A stretch of 64,000 nucleotides of DNA from contig LVBV01000031.1 of the NCBI GenBank assembly GCA_001604565.1, positions 62,001 to 126,000 of the forward strand, given 5' to 3'. Both the position numbers and the translations under genes were made by a program. Positions within the stretch are counted from its first letter, which is position 1, and the number at the start of each line of letters is the position of its first letter. Shown here in pieces: positions 1 to 8,514 of the stretch. This DNA is from Puniceicoccales bacterium Verruco_01. GTDB lineage: Bacteria > Verrucomicrobiota > Verrucomicrobiia > Opitutales > Oceanipulchritudinaceae. The notes beneath the pieces are model-generated. The model saw only the letters and a program-made list of their open reading frames with translations, was not told the origin of the DNA and searched no databases.

Positions 1-12
1 TGCGGCGCCGAA

Positions 13-1089
13 TTACTCCGCCAAGCAGCGCACCGCCGCCGCGATCATCACGGCCTCCTGTTCGGCGGGCCTTTCGATGGCTTCCGAGAACGCGCGGACC
101 ATCTCCATCTGGATGTCGATGAGCTTCTTCACCTTCACCTTCCGCGCCGTTTCCATGAGGCGGGAAAGATAGTACGGATTCTGCGAGAAGACGTTCGCCG
201 CGCTCTTGACGCCTTCCGGGAAGTCACTGCCGAACTTCGCCTGCGCGGCGGCGAGACTCGTCTTGTTCACCCCGCCCCGGAGGAGCCCCGCGTCGGAAAG
301 GACGCGTAGTTGCAAAAGGAGCCTAGCGCGGTTCTGTAGGGCGCTGATGAGGGGCCGGATGTCGTTCCCTGCGAAGAAGTGCCTGCGGATGGCGGCGAGT
401 GCCTGTGACAAATCGAGTGAATAGAAGGCGTCCACGGCCTCGAAGAAATCGCCCTCGCCGAAGGGCGGGACGAGCGCGCCGACCATCTCCATCGTGATCG
501 GCTGCCCGTCCGCGTAGAGGGCCAGCTTGCGGGCCTCCTCCATCGCGAGGCGGCTGCTGCCGTGGATCTTTTCCACGAGGGCGTAGGCGGCGTCGGGATC
601 CATCTTCCCGCCGCATTTGGAAAGTTCCTCATCGAGGATCCGCAGCGCCGGGCTTTCGCCCTTGTCGTCGCCGAGGACCTGCACGTTGCCGAGCTCCGAA
701 AGTCTCTTGAATTCCTTGCGCCGCCGGTCCACGGGGGAGGCCGTGACGAGGACGCCCACCTCCGCCGGGTTCACCTTTTCCAGCACGCGGGCGATCTTTT
801 CGAGCGCCGTCTTCGCGCCCTCGGTCCGTCCGAGAACGGTATCGGAAAAAAACGACACGGCGCGCAGCCACACGCACTTCTTCCCGCCGAACATGGGCAT
901 CGTCATCACCGCCGCGGCAAACCCCGCCGCCGCTGCGTCCGCCTCGGCCACCGTGCCCGCCGCGCCGTCCACAATCTCGCGCGAATAGGGGTCCTCCACC
1001 TCGCGGCAGAGAACTTCCCACACCTTGCCACCCTCGCGCGCCACGAGGTAATCGTCGCCGCCGCAAACAAGTGTGAAGGAGCCCGCCAT
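13..1089 (-). CDS. holA: DNA polymerase III subunit delta (HolA)
   Basis: This is the clamp-loader delta subunit, which opens the beta sliding clamp during replication. About 358 residues read from the ATG at 1089, in line with the family length of about 340. The features that identify it are the N-terminal FTLVCGGDDYLV block, the central DRRRKEFKRL segment (sensor/AAA-like region) and the C-terminal helical collar containing FFAGNDIRPLISALQNRARLL. The frame stays open to 1191, but that extension runs into a terminal-inverted-repeat element (1177-1338), and the conserved fold begins at MAGSF, so the ATG at 1089 is preferred. The family assignment is confident from overall pattern. The exact start is less certain. 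Confidence 0.88.
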   Translation of the reverse strand: MAGSFTLVCGGDDYLVAREGGKVWEVLCREVEDPYSREIVDGAAGTVAEADAAAAGFAAAVMTMPMFGGKKCVWLRAVSFFSDTVLGRTEGAKTALEKIARVLEKVNPAEVGVLVTASPVDRRRKEFKRLSELGNVQVLGDDKGESPALRILDEELSKCGGKMDPDAAYALVEKIHGSSRLAMEEARKLALYADGQPITMEMVGALVPPFGEGDFFEAVDAFYSLDLSQALAAIRRHFFAGNDIRPLISALQNRARLLLQLRVLSDAGLLRGGVNKTSLAAAQAKFGSDFPEGVKSAANVFSQNPYYLSRLMETARKVKVKKLIDIQMEMVRAFSEAIERPAEQEAVMIAAAVRCLAE

Positions 1090-1176
1090 GCCCCCACTCT
1101 GCCAGATCGCCGCCGCCAGCGCAAGGAGGGCCTCCGCCCGGATGAGAAACGTCCTCCACCGCGATCGTTTCCTATA

Positions 1177-1338
1177 GGCCACCTCGAACAACTGGTTTCG
1201 TCGCGAGATGAGGATTTGCGGATGGATGGCAAGGCTTCGGAAGTGAGTAGGAATGGACGAATTACGGCGAACTTCCGAAACGCAGCCAGTCGCCGCAAAG
1301 ACCGTTCGCAGCAGAAATCAAAGTTGTTCGAGGTGACC
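1177..1338. repeat. Terminal-inverted-repeat element, copy A (MITE-like)
   Basis: A 162-base intergenic unit bounded by a near-perfect 17-base inverted repeat. The left end reads GGCCACCTCGAACAACT. The right end, reverse-complemented, reads GGTCACCTCGAACAACT, with one mismatch. The interior shares long identical blocks (GATGGATGGCAAGGCT, CGCAGCCAGTCGCCGCA, GACCGTTCGCAG) with the copy at 45640-45802. No protein is evident. A non-autonomous mobile element or a dispersed structured repeat are both possible. Confidence 0.8.
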
Positions 1339-1383
1339 AATATTTTCGTTTGCTCGCGGGCGCCTCTCTTTTATAGTAAACAA

Positions 1384-2427
1384 ATGAACATCACGCCCGA
1401 ACGGCTCCGGTTTCACCGTCTTGCACAATCCGGTCTCTCGCAGCCTTTTGCGAATGCGGAAGAGTGCGTGAGGGCGCTTGTCGGCGTGCAGGCGCAGATC
1501 CCGCAGGCCGCGGCCCTCGCCGTCGCGGTGCGCACGCGCGGTCTGACCCTTGGCGCCTTTCAGGACCTGCTTTACAACTCGAAGCGGCTCCTGCGTACCT
1601 GGGGACAGCGGCATACGATGCACGTGTACGACGCCGCCGGGTGGCCGGAGTTTGTCGCCGCCTTCCGCACGCGGCATTCCTGGGCGTGGGGGCTCTTCCT
1701 CGAAAAAGGCGGGACGGACGAGGGCTTCGAGGCGCTTCTTGCCAAGGTGGACCACGTCCTTGCGGAGGATAGACCACTCTCCCGCGCGGAGCTTGCCCCA
1801 AAGATCGGCGTCACGCTCTCCTCGTGGGGCGACATCCTCGTGGAGGCGGCCTACAGGGGGATTCTCTGCGACGCCGGGGGAAACCGCTTCGCCCACGGGC
1901 GGAACTGGGCGGCGGTTTCCGCAGTAGGGACCGACCCCCAGGCGGCGGACGCAGTCCTCCTGCGGCGCTACCTTGCCACCTACGGCCCGGCCACGGCGGC
2001 GGACCTCACGCACTGGTACGGCGCGGCGCGCCTTGGCGGAGCCCTCGCCCGTGTCGGGACGGTGGAGGTCGCCTGCGGGAAAAAGCGGTTCCTCGCCCTG
2101 CCTGAAATTCTTCCCACTCTTGAAAGGGAGGCGGACCCGCGACTGGCGCAGCCGATCCTCCTCTACCGCTTCGATCCGCTCCTACTCGCCTACCGGGACA
2201 AGGACTGGATCGTGCCGAAGGCCCATCAAAGGAAGGTCTGGCAGAACGCGGGACACGTGAACGGAGTCCTCCTAGAAAACGGCCTCGCCGTCGGCACCTG
2301 GAAATACGTGAAGAAAGGCGACATCTATCCCATCGAGTATTCACCCTTTGCGGGAAAACCCACGGCCCGGCAGAAGAAGGCCATTCGAGCCCACGAGCAA
2401 TTCCTCGCGGACTTCTTCGCGGGGTAA
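1384..2427 (+). CDS. Winged helix DNA-binding domain-containing protein (HTH_42/AlkX type)
   Basis: A 347-residue protein of the HTH_42 superfamily (pfam06224, the AlkX/YcaQ group). Some members bind DNA or act on alkylated or crosslinked DNA; most are uncharacterised. Visible family marks are the N-terminal LVGVQAQIPQAAALAVAVR block, the LLRTWGQRHTMHVY segment, the central YLATYGPATAADLTHWYG winged-helix region and the C-terminal LLYRFDPLLLAYRDK motif. The frame is open much further upstream, but homology begins at MNITPERL, and the earlier stretch crosses holA and the repeat element. It stands alone and converges on the batA-like gene 30 bases downstream. A role in DNA repair or in regulation cannot be decided from sequence. 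Confidence 0.85.
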   Translation: MNITPERLRFHRLAQSGLSQPFANAEECVRALVGVQAQIPQAAALAVAVRTRGLTLGAFQDLLYNSKRLLRTWGQRHTMHVYDAAGWPEFVAAFRTRHSWAWGLFLEKGGTDEGFEALLAKVDHVLAEDRPLSRAELAPKIGVTLSSWGDILVEAAYRGILCDAGGNRFAHGRNWAAVSAVGTDPQAADAVLLRRYLATYGPATAADLTHWYGAARLGGALARVGTVEVACGKKRFLALPEILPTLEREADPRLAQPILLYRFDPLLLAYRDKDWIVPKAHQRKVWQNAGHVNGVLLENGLAVGTWKYVKKGDIYPIEYSPFAGKPTARQKKAIRAHEQFLADFFAG

Positions 2428-2457
2428 CAGCATGGAATCGGTGAATGCGCAAGGCCG

Positions 2458-3492
2458 CTACGGCAGGGTGCGCAGCCTCGTCCTTGCGAGGATCTGCTCC
2501 AGAAGAAGGAGCGCGAGGCCCGCGGCCAGAGGCAGGGGCCACTTCTCCTCATAGTCGGTGCGGTAACTCAGCTTCACCTCGTTCTTTTCGAGGCGGTCGA
2601 TCTCCGTGTAGATCTCCTTGAGCTCGCCCGCGTCGCGCGCGCGGAAGAAGCGCCCGTGCGCCTTATCGGCAATCGTCCGCAGCACCGTTTCGTCGAGGGG
2701 ATAGTCCTGCCGGTCGATCGCCGCGCGCCCGAAGGCGTCGCGCACGATGTTGCCTTGGCGGTCCACAAGATAGGTGGGGACGACACCCCCCACACCCACG
2801 GCCACGGTGTAGATTTTGATCCCGAGGGCGGCGGCGGCCTCGGCATATCGCTCCGGCGGGACCTTCGCGGGGACGGAATCGTTGCCGTCGGTAAGGAGGA
2901 TGATGACGCGGCTCTTGGCCGTGTCGGCCTTGAGGCGCGCAATGGCCATCGCGATCGGCGGACCGATGCTCGTGCCGGATTCCACGATGCCGACTTCGAT
3001 GCGCTTGAGGTTCGATTCGAGCCACTGGTGATCGAGGGTCAGGGGACTGGCCAGATACGGCTCCGACCCGAAGGCAACCAGGCCCATCCGGTCCGCCGGG
3101 CGCTTCCCGATAAACTCGCTCACCACGTCCTTCACGACCTCCAGCCGTGTTGCGCGGCTTCCCTTCCAGTCCAGGTCCAGCGCCAGCATCGAGCCGGAGA
3201 TATCCACGGCCAGCATGATGTCGATGCCCTCGGAGGAAGTCTCCGCCGTCTCGCTGCCGAAACGCGGGCCGGCGAGCGCCACGACGAGCAGGGCTAACCC
3301 AAGCGTCCGCAAAAACGCGAGCACATGGATGGACCTTGCCCGACCCGTCCGGACGGAGGCCGCGCGCGCCCGTTCCGCCGCGGGGAAGAAGAGCCCCGGC
3401 CTTTTCCGACGCCTCTCCAGCACCACCCAATAGACGAGAGGTAGCAAAAGAAGGAGGAAGAGAAAGGCGGGAACCTCGAAATCGAACCTCAT
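2458..3492 (-). CDS. VWA domain membrane protein, BatA-like
   Basis: A 344-residue membrane-anchored von Willebrand A protein of the BatA/aerotolerance class. Hydrophobic segments lie at about residues 8-23 and 56-76, and a C-terminal one at about 318-335. The VWA domain starts near residue 90 and carries the MIDAS motif DISGS at 97-101, a SGTSIG threonine loop and LLTDGNDS. It is last in an operon with moxR, a DUF58 gene and a small membrane protein. Its ATG overlaps the upstream stop as ATGA. Such operons are linked to envelope stress and chaperone-like complex assembly; the substrate here is unknown. The stop codon is TAG. Confidence 0.87.
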   Translation of the reverse strand: MRFDFEVPAFLFLLLLLPLVYWVVLERRRKRPGLFFPAAERARAASVRTGRARSIHVLAFLRTLGLALLVVALAGPRFGSETAETSSEGIDIMLAVDISGSMLALDLDWKGSRATRLEVVKDVVSEFIGKRPADRMGLVAFGSEPYLASPLTLDHQWLESNLKRIEVGIVESGTSIGPPIAMAIARLKADTAKSRVIILLTDGNDSVPAKVPPERYAEAAAALGIKIYTVAVGVGGVVPTYLVDRQGNIVRDAFGRAAIDRQDYPLDETVLRTIADKAHGRFFRARDAGELKEIYTEIDRLEKNEVKLSYRTDYEEKWPLPLAAGLALLLLEQILARTRLRTLP

Positions 3493-4013
3493 GCCGCGCC
3501 TCCCTTCCCGCCCTGCGCAAAGAGTGCCGCGAGGGCTGTGCGCGCGTCGGCAAGGAGCCTCTCCTTCTCCACCGCCTTCCCGGCAAAGAGGATCGCCTCG
3601 CACTCGGCAAGAATCGCGACGATTCCCGCCGCGCGCACGGCAAAGGGTCCGCCCGCAAGCGCCGCCGCGATCTCACGCGCGGAAAGACTCGTTGCATCCA
3701 GTCCGCAAGCGGCGGAAAGCGCCTCGCGCAGAATGGCCGCCAGCTCGCGAACGAAGGCCGCATCCGCCGCTTTCCCCTCAAGAGCCGCGAGGCGCCGCTT
3801 CGCGACGTTTTCCGGCAACGCCGCGAGAATCATCTTCTTCCGCATCCGGCGCCGGTAAATCCATACGGCAAGAGCCACCGCGAAGAGGAAAAGCAGCCCC
3901 GCCAGCAGAATTGCCGCGAGCGGGCTAAAGACCCACGAGGGCTCCGTCTCGGGCACCTTCCCGTGGATTTCCGGCGCGGCCAGTTCCGCAAGGATGGGAA
4001 GCCTCGCATTCAT
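3489..4013 (-). CDS. Small membrane protein of the MoxR/BatA operon
   Basis: A 174-residue protein with one clear transmembrane helix at about residues 29-50, preceded by a short probably exported N-terminus and followed by RRRMRKK (positive-inside). The remainder is an alanine-rich helical cytosolic domain. It overlaps the DUF58 gene by 4 bases upstream and the batA-like gene by 4 bases downstream, so translation is probably coupled. Position and architecture resemble the DUF4381-type proteins found between DUF58 and VWA genes in these operons, but I see no decisive motif. Function is unknown beyond membership of the complex. Confidence 0.75.
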   Translation of the reverse strand: MNARLPILAELAAPEIHGKVPETEPSWVFSPLAAILLAGLLFLFAVALAVWIYRRRMRKKMILAALPENVAKRRLAALEGKAADAAFVRELAAILREALSAACGLDATSLSAREIAAALAGGPFAVRAAGIVAILAECEAILFAGKAVEKERLLADARTALAALFAQGGKGGAA

Positions 4014-4909
4014 CGCGCGAGTGCCCTCCCCTCCATGTAGCGCCGCAGGACGCGCACCACGTCCGCATCGCTCGGCACGGCCATGTTACCGGCCCCACAG
4101 CTGCGCAGGAGCTTTTCCCACTTGCGGCGGTCGTCCTCGGCATACCCGGCGTAGCGGTTCTGGAAGCGTTCGTCCTTCGTATCCACCTCCACGCGCGCGC
4201 CCGTCTCGGGGTCTTCCAGAAGAACGCGGCCCACCTTCGGCAGCTCCGCGTCGCGCCGGTCGGAAAGGTCCGCCACCACCATGTCGTGCCGCGCCGCCGT
4301 GACGGCGAAGAGCCGCGCGAGGGCGCTCCCTTCCTCGGGAGGCTTGTCGCAGGACAAATCGCTCAAGTAGAAGACCATCGCGCGCCGGTGCAGGATGTGG
4401 TTGATAAAGTCGAGCGCCGCCGCGCGGTCCGTGCCACGTCCCTGCGGCTCGGCAAAAAGAATCTCGCGGACAAGGCGCAGGACGTGCTGACTTCCCTTGC
4501 CCGGGGCGATGTAGCGCTCCACCTTGTCCGTGAAGAGGACCAGGCCCACCTTGTCGCCGTTCCGCAGTGCCGAAAACGCGAGGATCGCCGCCAGTTCCGC
4601 CGCCTTCTCCCTCTTGCTCGCCTCCACACTGCCGTAGAGTTGCGACGCGGAAAGATCCACGGCGAGCAGCATCGTGAGCTCGCGCTCCTCGCGGAAAATC
4701 TTCACGAAGGGCCGGTCCATGCGCGCGGTGACGTTCCAGTCGATGGAGCGCACGTCGTCACCGGGGCAGTATTCGCGGATTTCCTCGAAATCGAGGCCCT
4801 GTCCGCGGAAGACGCTGTGGTAGCTGCCGACGAGCGAATCGGTCACCGCCCGACGCGTGCGGATCTCCACGCTCCGGACTTTTTTCAGAATGTCGCGCTG
4901 GGAAATCAC
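4010..4909 (-). CDS. DUF58 domain-containing protein
   Basis: A 299-residue soluble DUF58 protein. The signature is plain: TRRAVTDSLVGSYHSVFRGQG, followed by the FEEIREYCPGDDVRSIDWN block and then the VWA-like core with LLAVDLSASQ (a modified MIDAS). DUF58 proteins partner MoxR ATPases and VWA proteins in envelope-associated complexes. It starts 10 bases after the moxR stop codon and overlaps the next gene by 4 bases, so it sits inside a four-gene operon. Length and domain order are normal for the family. Confidence 0.92.
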   Translation of the reverse strand: MISQRDILKKVRSVEIRTRRAVTDSLVGSYHSVFRGQGLDFEEIREYCPGDDVRSIDWNVTARMDRPFVKIFREERELTMLLAVDLSASQLYGSVEASKREKAAELAAILAFSALRNGDKVGLVLFTDKVERYIAPGKGSQHVLRLVREILFAEPQGRGTDRAAALDFINHILHRRAMVFYLSDLSCDKPPEEGSALARLFAVTAARHDMVVADLSDRRDAELPKVGRVLLEDPETGARVEVDTKDERFQNRYAGYAEDDRRKWEKLLRSCGAGNMAVPSDADVVRVLRRYMEGRALAR

Positions 4910-4918
4910 GGCGGATGA

Positions 4919-5917
4919 CTACGGCACCGGGATCGCGTTGAAGATGCCCTGCACCACGGCCTCGGGGGTCACTTCCTCGGCCTCGGCCTCGTAGGAAAGG
5001 AGCACGCGGTGGCGAAGCACGTCGGCGCCGATCGTCTTCACATCGTCCGGCACCACGTAGGCGCGGCCCTCCAGATACGCCCACGCCTTGGCAGCGAGGG
5101 CCAGGGCGATTGTCGCGCGGGGGCTCGCGCCGTAGCGGATGAGGCCCTTGAAGCGGGCCGCACCCGCCTTCTCCGGCTCGCGCGTGGCCGTCACCACCTT
5201 CACGATGTAGTCGCGCACCGCGTCGCTAAGGTGAATCTCGTCCACCACGGCGCGCGCCTCCATGATCTGCGGCAGTGTCACGACGGGCCTCACCGGGTCG
5301 AGCCCCGCCGTGCGGGCCATGCGGTCGAGGATCGCACGTTCCTCCGTGGCGGAGGGATAGCCCACCTTGAGCTTCAGCATGAAGCGGTCCACCTGCGCCT
5401 CCGGGAGCGGGTACGTCCCCTCTTGGTCGATGGGGTTTTCCGTCGCAAGGACGAGGAAGGGCGAAGGCAGAAGATGCGTTTCGTCGCCAAGGGTCACCTG
5501 ACGCTCCTGCATGGCCTCCAGCAGCGCGCTCTGCACCTTGGCGGGGGCACGGTTGATTTCGTCCGCCAGCACGATGTTCGCGAAGACGGGGCCCTTGCGC
5601 GTGGTGAAGACGCCATCGCGCGGGTTGTAAATGAGCGTGCCCACCACGTCCGCCGGGAGGAGGTCCGGCGTGAACTGGATGCGCGAGAATTTGGCGGAAA
5701 GGGCGCCCGCTAGGGTGCGGACGGCGAGGGTTTTGGCAAGACCCGGAACGCCCTCCAGAAGGACGTGACCGCCGGTCAGAAGCCCCACGAGGAGGCGGCT
5801 CACCATGTATTTCTGGCCGATCAGGACCTTGCCGATTTCCTCCCCGAGCGGGGCGACCCATTGCGACGAGGCCGCGACCCGCGCGGAGACTGCGCCGATG
5901 TCGGGGGAGTTGTTCAT
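4919..5917 (-). CDS. MoxR family AAA+ ATPase
   Basis: A 332-residue MoxR-type AAA+ ATPase, probably a chaperone acting on partners encoded in the same operon. Walker A is GVPGLAKT at residues 56-63 and Walker B is LADEINRAP at about 117-125. Sensor 1 follows in LVLATENPIDQEGTYPLPEAQVDRFM, and a C-terminal lid carries a GASPRA sensor 2 motif. The start is the ATG at 5917; upstream codons in the same frame run through the terminator of the neighbouring gene. It is the first gene of the moxR-DUF58-small membrane protein-batA operon and ends with TAG. Confidence 0.93.
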   Translation of the reverse strand: MNNSPDIGAVSARVAASSQWVAPLGEEIGKVLIGQKYMVSRLLVGLLTGGHVLLEGVPGLAKTLAVRTLAGALSAKFSRIQFTPDLLPADVVGTLIYNPRDGVFTTRKGPVFANIVLADEINRAPAKVQSALLEAMQERQVTLGDETHLLPSPFLVLATENPIDQEGTYPLPEAQVDRFMLKLKVGYPSATEERAILDRMARTAGLDPVRPVVTLPQIMEARAVVDEIHLSDAVRDYIVKVVTATREPEKAGAARFKGLIRYGASPRATIALALAAKAWAYLEGRAYVVPDDVKTIGADVLRHRVLLSYEAEAEEVTPEAVVQGIFNAIPVP

Positions 5918-5939
5918 GCGGAAGTGGGACAGGTTTGTG

Positions 5940-5986
5940 GAAAAAAGGTGCCCACCGCTGCGGCGAAAACCGAAGCGGCGGGCACC
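5940..5986 (-). terminator. Rho-independent terminator of the 423-residue gene
   Basis: On the minus strand a long stem (GGTGCCC-x-CCGCT paired with AGCGG-x-GGGCACC) is followed by a U-run (AAAAAA on the plus strand at 5940-5946). It lies between the stop of the 6052-7323 gene and the start of moxR, so it separates the two transcription units. Confidence 0.8.
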
Positions 5987-6051
5987 ATTCATTCCCCCGG
6001 TGGCGGCATTCTTCAAGACAATTGCCGCAAGGAGCGTTCCGGCAACGCCGG

Positions 6052-7323
6052 TTACACGATCCGCGCCTGCGCGGCAACGGCGAGGAGGTTGTTGCAGGTC
6101 TTCGTGGAAGCGGAGTCGATCCGGAAGGTCAGCTTGATGCCCTCGCAGGTGTAGGAGATCTCCGGCAGGTTGCAGACGGGGATCTTCGCCTGACCGAGCG
6201 CCTGGGCGACGAGCGGGCCGAGAACGGCGTTCAGCGCCGCCGTGAGCCCCGCGCCGACGAGGTTCACAAGCCACGCCAGATAGTTCGGCAGACCCCAGTC
6301 GTAGGAGAAGGAGATCGTCGGGATGTTCTCGGCACACAGGAACAGCGTGCTCCCCTCCACCGAAGGCCGGAATTTGATGGAAACGCCCGCCGTGGCGCGC
6401 GGCCCGAAGGAAACGGGAATTCCAAAGACCTCCACGGTGAGCTGGGCGAGCGCCTGCACGGTGATCGTCCCGGTGATACTACCGTCATCGTTGATGACGA
6501 TGGGGTCCGGCGAAAGCACCTGCGCCGCCACCCTGCCGGAGAACGAGTAGCCGCCCCCACCCCACTTGAAGGAATCCGATGGCCCGAGCGGAAAGACCTT
6601 CCCCGCCGCCGCGTGGAGAATCGCCGTGTCCACGGCCACGAAGAGGCAGCCCGCGGGCCAGCCGGTCTGCGGCGCGGGCACGTCGGGCTGCGCGGTGCCG
6701 AGCGCCGCCGTGGCGGTGACAAGCTCCTTCCCCGCACAGGGCACCGGCAGACTGATCGCCGCTCCGCCGAATTCAAGCGGTTCCACGGCAAAGGGAGTCA
6801 ACACCTTCTCGTTCAGGTACGGGATGAGGAATTCCGGCACCACGGCCTCGTTCAGGATTTTCTCGACGAAGGGAATTTCAGGCAGGGAGATCCTCCCGGT
6901 GGCGATCCGGAGGGTCACCTTGTTTTTGCCCGCTTCCACGCTTGTCGCCACCGACGCGCAGGCGGAAAGGGCTGCCTTCACCGTCACCGGCGCGGCACTG
7001 CCGGAGAATTCCACGCTCACGGCCACGGACGGCAAACTGACGGAAAGCGTGGCCGGGGCGATTCCCTCCAGAAACGCCTCGCGATCCTTCCCGGAGACGG
7101 CACTGTCCCGCGCGGCGAAAGCCGCCCGGAGCATCGCCTTGGCGGAGTCGTCCGCCGCCGCAAATACCGGCGCCGCGTCGATGTCCACATCGACGCATTT
7201 GACTCCGTACTTGCCGATTGTGAAAACCGTCTTGAAGAGCTTGGGATACAGGCGTCCGTACGCCTGGGAAACGAGCGCGCTTAGCGTCGCATAATCCACT
7301 CCGGCAACGAGATCGTAATTCAT
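6052..7323 (-). CDS. Hypothetical beta-rich protein
   Basis: A 423-residue protein I do not recognise. It has no signal peptide (it starts MNYDLVAGVDYATLSALV) and no transmembrane helix of usual type. It is rich in alternating valine/serine strands and short amphipathic segments, for example SVSLPSVAVSVEF and TITVQALAQLTVEVFGIP. A C-terminal hydrophobic helical segment (YLAWLVNLVGAGLTAALNAVLG) is followed by a cysteine-containing strand region. The long strands flanking an amphipathic helix recall lipid-binding TULIP/P47-type proteins, but this is a guess from texture. It is a single gene with its own terminator, divergent from the aldo/keto reductase gene. Confidence 0.7.
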   Translation of the reverse strand: MNYDLVAGVDYATLSALVSQAYGRLYPKLFKTVFTIGKYGVKCVDVDIDAAPVFAAADDSAKAMLRAAFAARDSAVSGKDREAFLEGIAPATLSVSLPSVAVSVEFSGSAAPVTVKAALSACASVATSVEAGKNKVTLRIATGRISLPEIPFVEKILNEAVVPEFLIPYLNEKVLTPFAVEPLEFGGAAISLPVPCAGKELVTATAALGTAQPDVPAPQTGWPAGCLFVAVDTAILHAAAGKVFPLGPSDSFKWGGGGYSFSGRVAAQVLSPDPIVINDDGSITGTITVQALAQLTVEVFGIPVSFGPRATAGVSIKFRPSVEGSTLFLCAENIPTISFSYDWGLPNYLAWLVNLVGAGLTAALNAVLGPLVAQALGQAKIPVCNLPEISYTCEGIKLTFRIDSASTKTCNNLLAVAAQARIV

Positions 7324-7505
7324 GTGTCTTCCTCTTATTTGATCCGGATCCCGTGAAGGTCGCGACGATCGCGACGAACCCGGAAACCGGAACTCGGTTA
7401 TCTAATATTAATTAAGCATCAACAAGCAAGTGGTTCCGCGACGGGTTTGCCATGAAAGACGCTGTCCGACTTTACCTGCCCGGTTTTCGCGGTATCGTGA
7501 ATTTC

Positions 7506-8495
7506 ATGGAAGCAAGACGGCTGGGAACACTCTCCGTCGGGGCCATCGGCCTCGGCTGCATGGGCATGAGCGAATTCTACGGAGCCCGCGACGACGCGGT
7601 CTCGCTTCAGGTTCTCGCAAGGGCTCTGGAAAGGGGGGTCACCTTATTCGACACCGCCGACATGTACGGCAGCGGCCACAACGAGGAACTGCTGGGCCGA
7701 TTCCTGCGTGAGCATCCCGGCTCGCGGGAGAAACTGACTCTCGCCTCCAAGTTCGGCATCCGCCGCATGCCGGGGGAATACAAGAGGACCATCGACAATT
7801 CCCCTGAGTACATCCGGAGCGCCTGCGAGGCCTCGCTCAAGCGTCTCGGCGTGGAGGCGATCGACCTTTATTACGTCCACCGTCTGGAAACAGGCCGCCC
7901 GGTGGAGGAAACGGTGGCCTTCCTCGCCGCCCTCGTGAAGGAGGGCAAGATCCGCGCGATCGGCCTCTCGGAGGTTTCCGCCGCCACGCTGGAGAAGGCG
8001 CACGCGGTACATCCCGTGGCCGCCGTGCAGAGTGAATACTCCCTTTGGAGCCGCGGCCCGGAAAAGGACGGGGTGCTCGCCACATGCAAACGACTCGGAA
8101 TCGGATTTGTGGCGTATTCGCCCTTGGGCAGAGGCTTTCTGACGGGCACCGTGAACATGGACGCCCTGCCCGCGAACGATTTCCGGACCATCCTGCCGCG
8201 TTTCCAAAGGGCCCGAATGGACGAGAACACGCGCAGGCTCCTCTTCGTGAGAGAGCTCGCACGCATCCACTCCGCCACGCCCGCGCAGGTGGCCCTCGCC
8301 TGGGTTCTTTCCCGCAAGTGGGGCATCGTGCCGATCCCGGGCACCAAGAAGCTCAAATATCTGGAGGAAAACACCGCGGCGGAAAAGGTGAAGCTCACGC
8401 AGGCCCAGATCGCCGGACTGGAGGAGGCCTTCCCCTGTAATGCCGACTACGGCGCGCGCTACACCCCCGAGGGCATGCAGGGCATCGGTCTCTGA
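7506..8495 (+). CDS. Aldo/keto reductase
   Basis: A 329-residue NAD(P)H-dependent aldo/keto reductase that reduces carbonyl groups. The tetrad is visible: Asp49 and Tyr54 in FDTADMYG, Lys82 in LASKFG and the histidine of YYVHRL. Nucleotide-binding elements SPLGRGFLTG and a C-terminal IPGTKK loop follow. It resembles the YakC/AKR13-type group (N-terminal GLGCMGMSEFYG). An upstream in-frame ATG at 7452 would add 18 residues, but homology starts at MEARRLG. The physiological substrate cannot be told from sequence. It is monocistronic, and the next gene runs in the opposite direction. Confidence 0.9.
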   Translation: MEARRLGTLSVGAIGLGCMGMSEFYGARDDAVSLQVLARALERGVTLFDTADMYGSGHNEELLGRFLREHPGSREKLTLASKFGIRRMPGEYKRTIDNSPEYIRSACEASLKRLGVEAIDLYYVHRLETGRPVEETVAFLAALVKEGKIRAIGLSEVSAATLEKAHAVHPVAAVQSEYSLWSRGPEKDGVLATCKRLGIGFVAYSPLGRGFLTGTVNMDALPANDFRTILPRFQRARMDENTRRLLFVRELARIHSATPAQVALAWVLSRKWGIVPIPGTKKLKYLEENTAAEKVKLTQAQIAGLEEAFPCNADYGARYTPEGMQGIGL

Positions 8496-8514
8496 CGCGG
8501 GAAAGTCCGCCGCG

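Noticed and set aside
906-1340. A minus-strand frame over repeat copy A whose product resembles frames over copies B and C (ERSLRRLAA)
   Set aside because: The similarity follows from DNA-level repeat identity. The frames have different starts and ends and no shared complete protein.
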